From positions 186,001 to 250,000 of the forward strand of contig NZ_AP024908.1 of assembly GCF_024347135.1 (NCBI RefSeq): a DNA stretch of 64,000 nt. The letters run 5' to 3'. The notes beneath the pieces are model-generated. The model did no database searches. It was not told the DNA's origin and saw only the letters and a program-made list of their open reading frames with translations. Below, piece after piece: positions 19,748-28,578 of the stretch. The DNA comes from Vibrio spartinae. GTDB lineage: Bacteria > Pseudomonadota > Gammaproteobacteria > Enterobacterales > Vibrionaceae. Made by a program: the position numbers and the translations under genes. Positions within the stretch are counted from its first letter, which is position 1, and every line of letters starts with the position of its first letter.

Positions 19748-21223
19748 ATGACGATGACGAATGTTTTTTATTCAACCCAACAGGTCCGTATTGGTGAATG
19801 CAAAGCGGCGAGTGCCAAAGGGCTGGAAATGTACAGTCTGATGGAACGTGCCGGACAGGCGGTTTTCGCGATTGGGATGGCACAATATCCCAGTTCTGAG
19901 CACTGGCTCATCTGTTGTGGTGGTGGTAACAATGGTGGTGATGGCTATATTGTTGCGAGCTTGGCGAAGTCGATCGGATTGTATGTGACGGTCTGGCAAG
20001 TCGGTGATCCCGAGATGCTGACCGGTGATGCACGGATGGCCTACGAACATTGGCAAAACCATGGGGGGAATGTCTCAGAACCTCAAGATCGCGTCCCGGA
20101 TAGTGTCGATGTGGTGATTGATGCCTTACTCGGCACGGGGCTGAGTGGTATGGTTCGGCCGGGAATGCTTTCATTAATTGAAACACTCAATCAAAGTATG
20201 AAGCCTGTGATTGCCGTTGATATTCCCTCCGGTTTGTGTGGGGATACCGGTTGTGTTCTTGGCGGCGCGATCGTTGCAAAACATACCGTCAGTTTCATTG
20301 GTTTAAAACAGGGGTTAGTGACCGGAAAGGCACGGGAGTATGTCGGAGAACTGCATTTTGCCGGTTTGGGGGTAGAAGATGCTTTCAATCAACAGAATCA
20401 CCCGGCGGTCACGGCGATTCACACCAAAATGCCGGGTCAGATGTTACCAAAGCGGTTTGCCACTTCACATAAAGGAACGCATGGCAAAGCATTGCTTATT
20501 GGCGGCAATGACGGTATGGGTGGTGCCATTATCTTGGCCGCGATGGCGGCAGCCAGATGCGGTGCCGGAATGACCGCAGTCTTATGTCATCCACATAATG
20601 TGACGCCTTTATTGATGAGCGCCCCGGAAGTGATGAGTGCTTGCTGGGACAAAGCGCAGGCGATTGAACGCCGACTACAATGGTGTGATGTACTGACCGT
20701 TGGGCCGGGGCTGGGACGAGATGAAACCTCTTTTGCCATTTATCAAGCCGTCCAGAATGTTGAAAAACCCAAAGTAGTTGATGCCGATGGTCTGTATTTT
20801 TTGATGCAGCAACCAAATCAAGATCCGTTGCGGGTGATCACGCCACATCCGGGCGAAGCCGCACAATTGTTGCAAGTTTCAGTCGAAGAAATTGAAGCGG
20901 ATCGGTATGCCAGTGTGCAGGCACTGCATCGTCAGTATGGTGGTGTGGTTGTTCTGAAAGGCGCAGGGACCTTGGTGTATGACGGCAAGCAGATCTCAGT
21001 CTGTATGGCCGGAAATCCCGGTATGGCGAGCGCGGGTATGGGCGATGTTCTGGCGGGGGTGATTACATCACTGATCGCGCAGGGGCTACCTTTGGTTGAT
21101 GCCACTCAACTGGGGGTTCTCATTCACAGTATGGCGGCGGATCAAAACTCAGAATCGTATGGTGAGCGGGGACTGCTTGCCAGTGATTTACTCCCTCATT
21201 TACGTCAATTAGTGAACCACTGA
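19748..21223 (+). CDS. nnr: Bifunctional NAD(P)H-hydrate repair enzyme
   Basis: 491 aa from the ATG at 19748. The N-terminal YjeF epimerase domain (about 1-215; CCGGGNNGGDGYI is the NAD(P)HX site) is fused to a C-terminal ribokinase-like ADP-dependent dehydratase (about 230-490; NPGMASAGMGDVLAGVI holds the catalytic region). It restores hydrated NADH/NADPH. In many gammaproteobacteria nnr is followed by tsaE, but not here. Confidence 0.94.
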   Translation: MTMTNVFYSTQQVRIGECKAASAKGLEMYSLMERAGQAVFAIGMAQYPSSEHWLICCGGGNNGGDGYIVASLAKSIGLYVTVWQVGDPEMLTGDARMAYEHWQNHGGNVSEPQDRVPDSVDVVIDALLGTGLSGMVRPGMLSLIETLNQSMKPVIAVDIPSGLCGDTGCVLGGAIVAKHTVSFIGLKQGLVTGKAREYVGELHFAGLGVEDAFNQQNHPAVTAIHTKMPGQMLPKRFATSHKGTHGKALLIGGNDGMGGAIILAAMAAARCGAGMTAVLCHPHNVTPLLMSAPEVMSACWDKAQAIERRLQWCDVLTVGPGLGRDETSFAIYQAVQNVEKPKVVDADGLYFLMQQPNQDPLRVITPHPGEAAQLLQVSVEEIEADRYASVQALHRQYGGVVVLKGAGTLVYDGKQISVCMAGNPGMASAGMGDVLAGVITSLIAQGLPLVDATQLGVLIHSMAADQNSESYGERGLLASDLLPHLRQLVNH

Positions 21224-21260
21224 ATTACCTATTGATTCAAAATATCGTCTCATCAAATAA

Positions 21261-21309
21261 AACGATCGTCATGATCTCACTGTCATACCTAACGATGGTG
21301 ACGATCGTT
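21261..21309. terminator. Bidirectional hairpin between convergent genes
   Basis: AACGATCGTCA (21261-21271) and TGACGATCGTT (21299-21309) are perfect 11-bp complements around a 27-nt interior. It is placed between the converging nnr and outer-membrane protein genes and probably serves both. Confidence 0.6.
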
Positions 21310-21310
21310 G

Positions 21311-21892
21311 TCAGAAGCGGTAATGGGTTCCCAGCAGGAATACCGGGTTGGTGACAGCATCTTGTTCTTGTTCCTGATAAGAAATCTCAAAATTCAGCTC
21401 TAATCCTGATGTGATCCCTGATGGAATGGTTGCCCCAAGCGCGAAATAAGGCGAAATGTTTTTTGCTTCGATACCAGGCAGTGAGGTCTTCGTTGCCGGA
21501 TCATTCCCCGCTCTTGTTAAACTCAGCCCGCCTTTCGCATATATCCAAGCGATATCGTAAACGGTGTGCTGAATGACTGCACCGCCAAAAATTTCTTGAT
21601 AATACAAAGTCGGTTGATGAGGAAACTGTGACGACAATGAGGCCATTGGGTCCGGTTGATCCGAATTTTGGGCATAGCCTAAATCAAAACCAATGGTTGA
21701 TGTCAGATTATAGTTATAGCCGTATTGTGTGACCCAAGCGTCTTCCGAACCCGTGTGTTTGGATTTCGTGATGCCGGCGCTTTGATAAAAATAGTTCGCA
21801 TCCGGCCCGGCAATCGCTTGAACAGGTATCATACTGAGTAAAAGTAACACTGCAATGGTCAGAGAAATGGTCGATTCCATCCTGCACTCCAT
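21311..21892 (-). CDS. Outer-membrane beta-barrel protein
   Basis: 193 aa. A signal peptide (about 1-28, ending VQAIAG) is followed by alternating hydrophobic/polar strands (FGLDLGYA, AWIYAKGGLSL, ISPYFALGATI, GLELNFEISYQ). The protein ends THYRF, with the terminal phenylalanine recognised by the BAM machinery. It resembles small 8-strand barrels of the OmpA/OmpW/PagL size class; no catalytic residues could be identified, so function is open. Confidence 0.72.
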   Translation of the reverse strand: MECRMESTISLTIAVLLLLSMIPVQAIAGPDANYFYQSAGITKSKHTGSEDAWVTQYGYNYNLTSTIGFDLGYAQNSDQPDPMASLSSQFPHQPTLYYQEIFGGAVIQHTVYDIAWIYAKGGLSLTRAGNDPATKTSLPGIEAKNISPYFALGATIPSGITSGLELNFEISYQEQEQDAVTNPVFLLGTHYRF

Positions 21893-22386
21893 GCGATCTC
21901 TGAGGTGATTTTATTGATGTTTATTTTTGTGAGGCGGTTATGAGAAAGTCAAAGAGGGAGAAAACCTGCCAGCGTTTTTTAACTGTAGCAAACTTGAATG
22001 TCAGATGCTGCGCCGATGATGGAATTTTGTAGGTTTTTACGTAGAGCGCACAAAAGTAAATGTGAATGATGTAATGGTTGGTTTGCGCTGAGCATAGCCA
22101 ACGAAAGGTGCGGGTGAAACTGGGGATAAATCATTGATTATAGAAATAAAACAGTTGCTGTTTTTACGGTTTTACAGGTATGCAATCTCTCGGATGGTAG
22201 CATAAAAAAAAGTACAATATCAGTCTTGCAGGAAATAAAGTGATGCCTATAATGTTGAAAACCGGAGCGTCTGCCAACGCTCCGGTTTTTTTGTGTCCGA
22301 TAACGAAAGAGACTGGCGTCTGCCAACGTCAAAATCCTCGCACTGCGACATTGAAGCACAAGGTGAATCAATTAAGGAAAAAATAA
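21893..22386. other. Intergenic region and guaC leader
   Basis: About 490 bp without a gene. It includes the strong terminator-like hairpin at 22261-22292 and a repeat of its loop sequence at 22316-22328. The first 250 bp show no recognisable structure. Confidence 0.4.
22261..22292 (+). terminator. Terminator-like hairpin in the guaC leader
   Basis: ACCGGAGCG (22261-22269) pairs with CGCTCCGGT (22278-22286) and is followed by six Ts. It lies about 95 bp before the guaC start, so it may attenuate guaC or end a short upstream RNA. The 13-mer GCGTCTGCCAACG occurs in the hairpin (22267) and again at 22316. Confidence 0.75.
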
Positions 22387-23433
22387 ATGCGTATCGAACA
22401 AGAATTAAAATTGGGCTTTAAGGATGTACTGTTTCGGCCGAAACGTTCTACCCTGAAAAGTCGTTCCCAAGTTAATTTAACCCGCGAGTTTACCTTCAAG
22501 CATAGTGGGCGTCAATGGCGTGGTGTGCCCGTCATTGCTGCTAATATGGACTCTGTCGGTAGTTTCGGCATGGCTGAGGCTTTGGCGAAATATGATGTGA
22601 TCACCGCGATCCACAAGCACTATTCGCTACAAGAGTGGCAAACGTTCGTGCAGGCAGCCGATGCTGAGACACGCAAGCATGTCATGGTTTCCACTGGCAC
22701 ATCCGATGCCGATTTTACCAAAATGCAAGCCACGCTCGCTTTGAGTGAAGACTTGATGTTTGTGTGCATCGATATTGCCAACGGCTATTCGGAGCATTTG
22801 GTCGAGTTTGTGGCAAGAGTTCGCAGTGCCTTACCTGATAAGGTGATCGTCGCCGGAAACGTGGTTACCGGTGATATGACCGAAGAACTGATTCTTGCCG
22901 GTGCAGATATTGTTAAAGTTGGGATTGGCCCCGGTTCGGTCTGTACCACCCGGGTCAAAACCGGTGTCGGCTATCCGCAATTGTCCGCCATTATTGAATG
23001 TGCTGATGCTGCCCACGGTTTAGGTGGTCAAATCATCGGTGACGGTGGCTGTACCTGCCCCGGAGATGTCTCAAAAGCGTTTGGTGGCGGTGCTGATTTC
23101 GTCATGCTCGGCGGGATGTTGGCCGGACATCATGAATCCGGTGGCGATATTGTGGTGCAAGACGGGGAAAGTTATGTGCAGTTTTACGGTATGTCTTCCA
23201 AGAGTGCGATGGATAAATATGCCGGTGGCGTCGCGCAGTACCGAGCCGCTGAAGGCAAAACCGTGTTACTCCCTTACCGGGGCAGTGTCGAAGACACCAT
23301 TCAGGATATTCTCGGTGGCGTCCGTTCAACCTGTACCTACGTCGGTGCCGCCAACCTGAAAGAACTCACCAAACGCACAACATTTATTCGGGTTCAGGAA
23401 CAAGAGAATAATATGTTTGGCAAGGAGTCGTAA
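22387..23433 (+). CDS. guaC: GMP reductase
   Basis: 348 aa, full length for GuaC. The IMPDH/GMPR barrel carries the catalytic cysteine loop [11 protein letters not shown] and the flavin-free phosphate-binding segment [30 protein letters not shown]. It converts GMP to IMP with NADPH and releases ammonia, in purine salvage. Monocistronic; a hairpin in the leader suggests regulated transcription. Confidence 0.96.
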   Translation: MRIEQELKLGFKDVLFRPKRSTLKSRSQVNLTREFTFKHSGRQWRGVPVIAANMDSVGSFGMAEALAKYDVITAIHKHYSLQEWQTFVQAADAETRKHVMVSTGTSDADFTKMQATLALSEDLMFVCIDIANGYSEHLVEFVARVRSALPDKVIVAGNVVTGDMTEELILAGADIVKVGIGPGSVCTTRVKTGVGYPQLSAIIECADAAHGLGGQIIGDGGCTCPGDVSKAFGGGADFVMLGGMLAGHHESGGDIVVQDGESYVQFYGMSSKSAMDKYAGGVAQYRAAEGKTVLLPYRGSVEDTIQDILGGVRSTCTYVGAANLKELTKRTTFIRVQEQENNMFGKES

Positions 23434-23461
23434 GCGGAATCATTTACAACCTGTTGAAGTA

Positions 23462-23538
23462 ATTATAATTTGATATTGCCTCTTTACGCTCTATATTTTC
23501 GTCAATATACGACATAGGGGAAAGAGGCAAATTATAAT
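23462..23538. repeat. Interrupted inverted repeat after guaC
   Basis: The left arm 23462-23485 and right arm AAAGAGGCAAATTATAAT (23521-23538) pair over about 18 bp; the left arm carries a 6-nt insertion. It may form the guaC 3' end or a separate structure in the 193-bp gap before the next gene. Confidence 0.5.
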
Positions 23539-23626
23539 GGATAGTATCTTGATTCCATCTTTTGACGTTGTTGAGGTTTTTAATGACGCCTTCATTGTTT
23601 CGATCTCAGGTTAAGCGCTTATTTCT

Positions 23627-24295
23627 ATGCAATTACAACTCAGCGCCAGTAATGCGCTAAACAAATGGCTTAAAGCCGATTTACCACGGTTACCGCATGA
23701 GCCGGGTCAGCAAGTCGGAGTCAACAAACTGAGCTCCGACCATAATCTCATGAGTTGGCAGGTGCACCTGATCGATAACTACTATCGATCGGCGGAGAAA
23801 ACCCTGATCGTCTGTGAAGCTAACAGTCGTTTTACCTATTTTATTCCGCTGAATCGAGGATTACTCACTCCCGATGAACTGAGTGAACGGTTAACAATTG
23901 AGTGGCAATTTGCCTTTGTCGAAGCTCTGGAAACACACGGTTTGGTTAGCTGTTATGACATTGCTAGGATGCTGTCAGCGTTAAATGACATGGCGTTCAA
24001 ACCGCACTGGATAAAAAATACCGATCTCAGTATTAACGGCCACATCTCGGATGCGGCACAGTGGGTGACTCAAACATTAGAAGACCGAAACCTCGACCGC
24101 TTAAGCCAACCACTGGCGTTTGAGATCGCCACTTACATCAATTCCCAAACCAAAAGCATCAAAGTGAACCACCAGAAACAGCGCTTTGTTCCCATCGAGC
24201 GACTGCTCGCTTATGTTCAAGAAATCACGCTACCAAACGCCACAAGCAATGATCAAAGTGACGCCATGAGTAACGTCATTCCGTTGAGACGCTAG
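23627..24295 (+). CDS. Protein of unknown function
   Basis: 222 aa, soluble, mixed alpha/beta, without signal peptide or membrane segment. No motif is recognisable; the C-terminus is polar and ends VIPLRR. The codon usage looks like that of the flanking core genes. It is not obviously co-transcribed with guaC. Confidence 0.65.
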   Translation: MQLQLSASNALNKWLKADLPRLPHEPGQQVGVNKLSSDHNLMSWQVHLIDNYYRSAEKTLIVCEANSRFTYFIPLNRGLLTPDELSERLTIEWQFAFVEALETHGLVSCYDIARMLSALNDMAFKPHWIKNTDLSINGHISDAAQWVTQTLEDRNLDRLSQPLAFEIATYINSQTKSIKVNHQKQRFVPIERLLAYVQEITLPNATSNDQSDAMSNVIPLRR

Positions 24296-24379
24296 TCGCA
24301 CTTTCAAGAGAATCACTCAAATTACACCGATGGCCGAGATGAACAAACGGTTGTCGTGATTGATGGTGGCTTTCAAACC

Positions 24380-24405
24380 GACACACCTTTGCCCGAAGGT
24401 GTGTC
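24380..24405. terminator. Hairpin between converging genes
   Basis: GACACACCTT (24380-24389) and AAGGTGTGTC (24396-24405) form a perfect 10-bp stem. There is no clear U-tract, but it lies between two converging genes and probably acts as a shared 3' end. Confidence 0.45.
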
Positions 24406-24431
24406 TCATCAAATATTTCCCTCTCCAAGTC

Positions 24432-24821
24432 TCAAGACAAATAACGCTTCACTGATTTCATTAGTTTTTGAAATGATGAGCAGTCTAAATGCGATGACTG
24501 CGGGCAAGTTGCCACATGCTTAAGGCTATCTCGCACAATTTTCAGGCGTTTGATCTGAATATCAATTTCTACCGCTTTTTGCATGAGCAAATTCCGGTCA
24601 ATCGCCAAATCATCCGCAGTGTCAAACATTGTGGAGATTTCATTGAGTGATAATCCGGCCATCCGTCCGAGTGAAATAATATTCAATTGATTTAAAACTT
24701 TCGGGGCATATTGTCGCCTCAATCCTTTCCTGCCATTGGACCGGATCAGTCCGATTTTTTCGTAATATCTTAGCGTTGAGGGGGTTAATCCCGATTCTCG
24801 AGACACGTCAGCAATATCCAT
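24432..24821 (-). CDS. MerR-family transcriptional regulator
   Basis: 129 aa from MDIADVSRESGLTPSTLRYYE at 24821; an upstream frame to 24929 is unlikely because it would run through the operator. A winged helix-turn-helix (residues 1-70) is followed by a coiled-coil dimerisation helix and a C-terminal region with two cysteines (TCPQSSHLDC) that could bind metal or sense oxidants. It probably controls the divergent DUF2938 gene. Confidence 0.85.
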   Translation of the reverse strand: MDIADVSRESGLTPSTLRYYEKIGLIRSNGRKGLRRQYAPKVLNQLNIISLGRMAGLSLNEISTMFDTADDLAIDRNLLMQKAVEIDIQIKRLKIVRDSLKHVATCPQSSHLDCSSFQKLMKSVKRYLS

Positions 24822-24832
24822 AAAATACCCTA

Positions 24833-24863
24833 TTGACTTAAAGTCAACTTTAAGTTGTATGGT
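24833..24863 (+). promoter_or_regulatory. MerR-type promoter with 19-bp spacer
   Basis: TTGACT (24833-24838) and TATGGT (24858-24863) are 19 bp apart, the over-long spacing typical of MerR-activated promoters. The spacer contains the dyad ACTTAAAGT-CA-ACTTTAAGT. It points toward the DUF2938 gene. Confidence 0.7.
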
Positions 24864-24916
24864 GTCTGCCAATATAACAAGCCTTAATAAAAGTACAACG
24901 TGTGAGGAGCATGAGA

Positions 24917-25417
24917 ATGGAAACGTCAATGGGGTTACAAGTGATATTAGTTGGCATCGGTGCCACGTTCATCATGGATGTCTGGGGTTGGTTACAAAAA
25001 AATATATTTAATAGTCCACCACTGAATTATGCACTGATCGCTCGTTGGCTGGCATTCATGCCTAAAGGACAGTTGGTACATCGACCCATTATGGCGACGC
25101 CATCGATTCGGGGAGAAAAGCCGCTAGGTTGGGTGCTGCATTACTTGATAGGGATTGTTTTTGCATTGACTCATGTTTTCATTTGGGGAGAAGCATGGCT
25201 GGCTGAGCCGAGTGTGATTCCTGCGATATTCACTGGCATTGTCACGCTGGTATTCCCTTTTTGCATCATTCAGCCTTGTCTTGGTTTCGGGGTCGCTGCC
25301 AGTCAAACCCCAAGGCCTTGGAAAGCACGGTGGTTAAGTTTCTTAGCACACAGTGCTTATGGTATCGGCTTATTCGGGAGCGCTTTAAGTCTTCACATAT
25401 GTAGCGTAATCCTGTGA
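24917..25417 (+). CDS. DUF2938 family membrane protein
   Basis: 166 aa from the ATG at 24917, spaced about 9 nt from GAGGAG; ATG at 24911 and GTG at 24902 are alternatives. Four hydrophobic helices are visible (about 5-25, 70-92, 100-122, 140-160). DUF2938 has no established biochemical role. The divergent MerR gene and MerR-type promoter suggest stress or ligand induction. Confidence 0.82.
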   Translation: METSMGLQVILVGIGATFIMDVWGWLQKNIFNSPPLNYALIARWLAFMPKGQLVHRPIMATPSIRGEKPLGWVLHYLIGIVFALTHVFIWGEAWLAEPSVIPAIFTGIVTLVFPFCIIQPCLGFGVAASQTPRPWKARWLSFLAHSAYGIGLFGSALSLHICSVIL

Positions 25418-25837
25418 TTGAATCAATGCCGATAACTCAAACACCGCAGACTTGCTTCGTTTGCTATCGGTTGGGCGAGCCGCATTTTCACTTGCAGGCC
25501 TTTTCTTCAACTCAGCTTGTTTCAGCATATACTCTCCGACTAAAACCGTCACAATCACGCCACTCAACACCGGTGCGCTGTAACGCCAGTTGACACTGAA
25601 ATCAATGAGCTCAGGGAACATGAACAGGACCAATGCTTGTACAATCACCAGATAACAGACGGTGGTCAGGGTGGACTGTACAAGCATATTTCCGGGGATT
25701 TTGAAGGCGCGTGGTGTTGCCAAGTCGCTGAACCAACGAGGTCTACCGCGCTCGTTCTGCTTACTTTGCTTCCACTCGTTTATCGCTTCTTCATCAATCA
25801 AGAAGGACAGAGTGCACCAAATATTCACTTTCGCCAT
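25385..25837 (-). pseudogene. Chimeric frame: IS5-type transposase fragment joined to a membrane-protein fragment
   Basis: A 150-aa open frame. Residues about 8-42 (SFLIDEEAINEWKQ, then RGRPRWFSDLA) match the N-terminus of IS5-family transposases. From about residue 43 the frame switches to an unrelated sequence with two membrane helices and a polar tail. The transposase part lacks all DDE residues. This looks like an insertion or deletion scar that happens to remain open, and it overlaps the end of the DUF2938 gene by 33 bp. Whether the membrane portion is expressed is unknown. Confidence 0.6.
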
Positions 25838-26119
25838 AATGAGGTCTGTAGCATCAATGGCTAGGTGCTGTATTGCGCCTCTGTTTTTTGCCTTAAATGA
25901 GACCTTAACTTGCTTAGCTCTTCGACTGATACTGGTGTAGTGTGGGCAGATGAAGGGGATGCATGTGTTTGAACTGTGTGAGGGAAATAGTGGATTAACC
26001 GCAAGCTGCCGAAACTTTGCGCCTTTATTTGATATTCCCGAAGAATCAACAACGGGAAGTGCGAATGGTGCCCTTGCATGTTATATCGTGGCTAATAAAT
26101 AACCACGATTTGTGCATTA
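25838..26119. other. Left junction of the AT-rich island
   Basis: About 280 bp with no supported gene. Base composition falls sharply to the right of about 26100. A hairpin that may end the island operon is at 26085-26109. The region immediately left carries the IS5-type fragment. Confidence 0.5.
26085..26109 (-). terminator. Hairpin downstream of the island operon
   Basis: ATCGTGG (26085-26091 region) pairs with CCACGAT (26103-26109) around an 11-nt AT loop. It lies just past the last stop of the operon. The U-tract is poor, so termination is a guess. Confidence 0.45.
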
Positions 26120-26704
26120 TTAACTAAGTTTAAATATCAATTCATCCACATTATATACTTTCGCCGTACTTGTTATGATATTTAAAGCTGACGCATCTTT
26201 TTCTTTGCAAATAGAACATACCGCATCTTCTAAAACTATGACATCATAATCTTCATCGTGAGCGTTAAGTGCCGTTGCTAGAACAACAAATTCAGTGGAT
26301 ACGCCACATAGTATCAAAGTATCAACATTTAATTTTCTAAGTATTAGTGACAGGTTAGTTTGATAAAATGGATTAACTCTATTTTTATTAACAACTAATT
26401 CACCCTCCTTAGGTTTCAATTCTTTAACTATTTCTGTTGACCATGTATCAAAATTTAAAATGCTATTATCCCTAACCATTTTAAATACTTCAGAACCCGT
26501 AGGACATGTAATGTAATTATTATCAAAACCAACTTTAACATGAATGATTGGTATGTTTATTTCTCTTGAAAAATTTAAAATTCTTTCAGCATTTTTAATT
26601 ATATTTTTTTCTTTAGCTTCGTCAGCATATCCTAATTCTCCAAATTTTCCATCTTTATGGATTATTTCATTTAAAAAATCCAACATTAATAGAGCACATT
26701 TCAT
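26120..26704 (-). CDS. Isochorismatase-family cysteine hydrolase
   Basis: 194 aa. The catalytic triad of the family is visible: D9 (LMLDF), K107 (VVNKNRVNPF) and C133 (LILCGVSTE, preceded by the usual cis-peptide region). Relatives hydrolyse nicotinamide, isochorismate, N-carbamoylsarcosine, ureidoacrylate or similar amides/vinyl ethers. As the last gene of the operon it may release ammonia or CO2 from an intermediate, or cleave a protecting group. Substrate cannot be predicted. Very AT-rich codon usage. Confidence 0.85.
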   Translation of the reverse strand: MKCALLMLDFLNEIIHKDGKFGELGYADEAKEKNIIKNAERILNFSREINIPIIHVKVGFDNNYITCPTGSEVFKMVRDNSILNFDTWSTEIVKELKPKEGELVVNKNRVNPFYQTNLSLILRKLNVDTLILCGVSTEFVVLATALNAHDEDYDVIVLEDAVCSICKEKDASALNIITSTAKVYNVDELIFKLS

Positions 26705-26718
26705 GCATAAATTCCTTT

Positions 26719-28578
26719 TTAAGTTAATTGGTCAATAATATCTGTAGAAATTGCTTCTGCATCTTGAATAAAATCTGTCCAGAATCCTGGACGACTACTA
26801 CCTGCAGACATAAACCAACGCGTATGTTCGCAGGGAATACCTAAGAGATATAAGTTCTTAGCAGGTTTTCCATTCACATCAATTGGATGGTATGGTGCAG
26901 TAGTAATAGATATACCGTCAGTGACCAATTCTTTATCGTAATCTCTAATAACAAAAGGAGACAATATGTTATTCTTCTTCATGTTATTTAATAAAATAGA
27001 TGTTTCTCTCTGAAAATTATTACTTGGCAATCGCGAATCGATTAAAGTTGAAACGTATATATCGCTATTTTCTACTTCATGTGAGCATAATTTGAAAAGT
27101 GATTTTTCCTCATCAGCTTTAATTGAAATATTTGGACCAACAATAGTTAATATTCCCTTTTTAATTAGAGCCATAATTTGTTCTGTACGGAATCTTGGTG
27201 GCCCTGCAGAAAGCAACATGCTGATTGGAGAATATTTTTGACGAAAATCTAAATAATATGAATCAGGAGTGAGCTGGCCAAAATCAACTACTGCTCTAAC
27301 TTGTGGTCTAATATCTCTTAGGGTATCCAATGCAGCTTTAAGTGGATCGTCGATATTACCATTACATGCATGATTATAATCATTTTCTAAAACATCGTAT
27401 AAATTATTGGTAAAATCATCTATAGATGTAAATTTCTTTCCATCAAATGGATGTGATAATTTAAATAAATCTAATTTTGGTATATCAGCACCAAAATTAA
27501 TTGCAATATCTGGTATGGAAATTAATTCATCATCTTTTAAATTGCGTAATACACTGATGAATTCTTTTTCAGCAACTAAACCATATGTATTTCTTATATA
27601 TGTAGCGTAATATATTAAATTTAGTTCACCCATAATTAAAGGCATGATCTCATCATTAAATGATACCTTTTTATTTTTTGTTAAATTTACAATTTTTTCA
27701 TTAGTAAAGAATAATGGATTATAGATATGATTTGGGTCTTTTTGATTTTTACCTCTTCCTGGTATAGGTAAACTACTTCTAGATCCAGCAAATATTTTTG
27801 GTTCTCTACCACTTGGTACATAGTTTAAACAATTGTTCTGATCATAAACAAATTTACCTCCACGGCCTTCTGTAAATTCCATTACAATGTCTAAAAAGGA
27901 CAAACCGAGACCAATTACGCCAACTTGCTCATTATATTTGATTTTATCAAGATTCATATCTGCTACGGAGTCACCAGGAATCCATGTACAGTTAGTGTGT
28001 TCATTTACAAAACTTTGATAAGAATCTTCTGTTTGTGTTGGTTGATTGTGACTATGTCCAGTTGCAATAACTACACGGTCCACTGATAGAGTTTTAGAAT
28101 TTGAGTCAATTAACTTAACCTCATTTGTTTCGAGAACCATATCAACTATTTCTCTTTCTTCTTGAATTAAATGATGATTAGGATGTAAATGATTCTTAAT
28201 AGAATGGAGTACGAATTTCATATACTCACCATATAAATACCGAGGAGCATAAATATTTTCTCCTTTGTATTCTTTTTCACCTGAACCTGATGGATGAAAA
28301 TGTTTCCACCAAGTTGCAAGAGATGGTCCTGAACCAGGTTTAGCATTTAATACATCACCTAGACCAGAAAATGCGGAAACTTCATCGGCAACAGTATTCA
28401 TTATAAAAGAATGACACTGATTTTCTTTCCATATTCTTCCAGTATCTAAATCTGATTTATCGAGATAATAGATATCAACTAGTTTATCTTGAAATGAGGA
28501 TAATTTAAAAGATAAGCGTTCCAGTACCGATAAACCTCTCGGACCGTTTCCAATAATGGCAATTTTATACGAATTCAT
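26719..28578 (-). CDS. Large FAD/NAD(P)-binding oxidoreductase (NAD_binding_9 type)
   Basis: 619 aa. An N-terminal Rossmann motif GNGPRGLSVLERL (10-22) binds FAD. A second nucleotide-binding segment is VIGLGLSFLDIVME, and VVIATGHSHNQP resembles the ATG motif of flavin monooxygenases. Proteins of this type (HcgA/FAD-NAD(P)-binding group) are often annotated only by domain; some relatives are N-hydroxylating monooxygenases. Its start overlaps the aminotransferase stop by 4 nt (ATGA-type coupling) and the hydrolase follows after 14 bp. Likely an oxidation step on the pathway intermediate. Confidence 0.78.
   Translation of the reverse strand: MNSYKIAIIGNGPRGLSVLERLSFKLSSFQDKLVDIYYLDKSDLDTGRIWKENQCHSFIMNTVADEVSAFSGLGDVLNAKPGSGPSLATWWKHFHPSGSGEKEYKGENIYAPRYLYGEYMKFVLHSIKNHLHPNHHLIQEEREIVDMVLETNEVKLIDSNSKTLSVDRVVIATGHSHNQPTQTEDSYQSFVNEHTNCTWIPGDSVADMNLDKIKYNEQVGVIGLGLSFLDIVMEFTEGRGGKFVYDQNNCLNYVPSGREPKIFAGSRSSLPIPGRGKNQKDPNHIYNPLFFTNEKIVNLTKNKKVSFNDEIMPLIMGELNLIYYATYIRNTYGLVAEKEFISVLRNLKDDELISIPDIAINFGADIPKLDLFKLSHPFDGKKFTSIDDFTNNLYDVLENDYNHACNGNIDDPLKAALDTLRDIRPQVRAVVDFGQLTPDSYYLDFRQKYSPISMLLSAGPPRFRTEQIMALIKKGILTIVGPNISIKADEEKSLFKLCSHEVENSDIYVSTLIDSRLPSNNFQRETSILLNNMKKNNILSPFVIRDYDKELVTDGISITTAPYHPIDVNGKPAKNLYLLGIPCEHTRWFMSAGSSRPGFWTDFIQDAEAISTDIIDQLT

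Noticed and set aside
26719..28578. Assignment of the FAD protein as a lysine/ornithine N-hydroxylase
   Set aside because: It is longer than those enzymes and only the general FAD/NAD(P) motifs can be seen; no siderophore genes accompany it.
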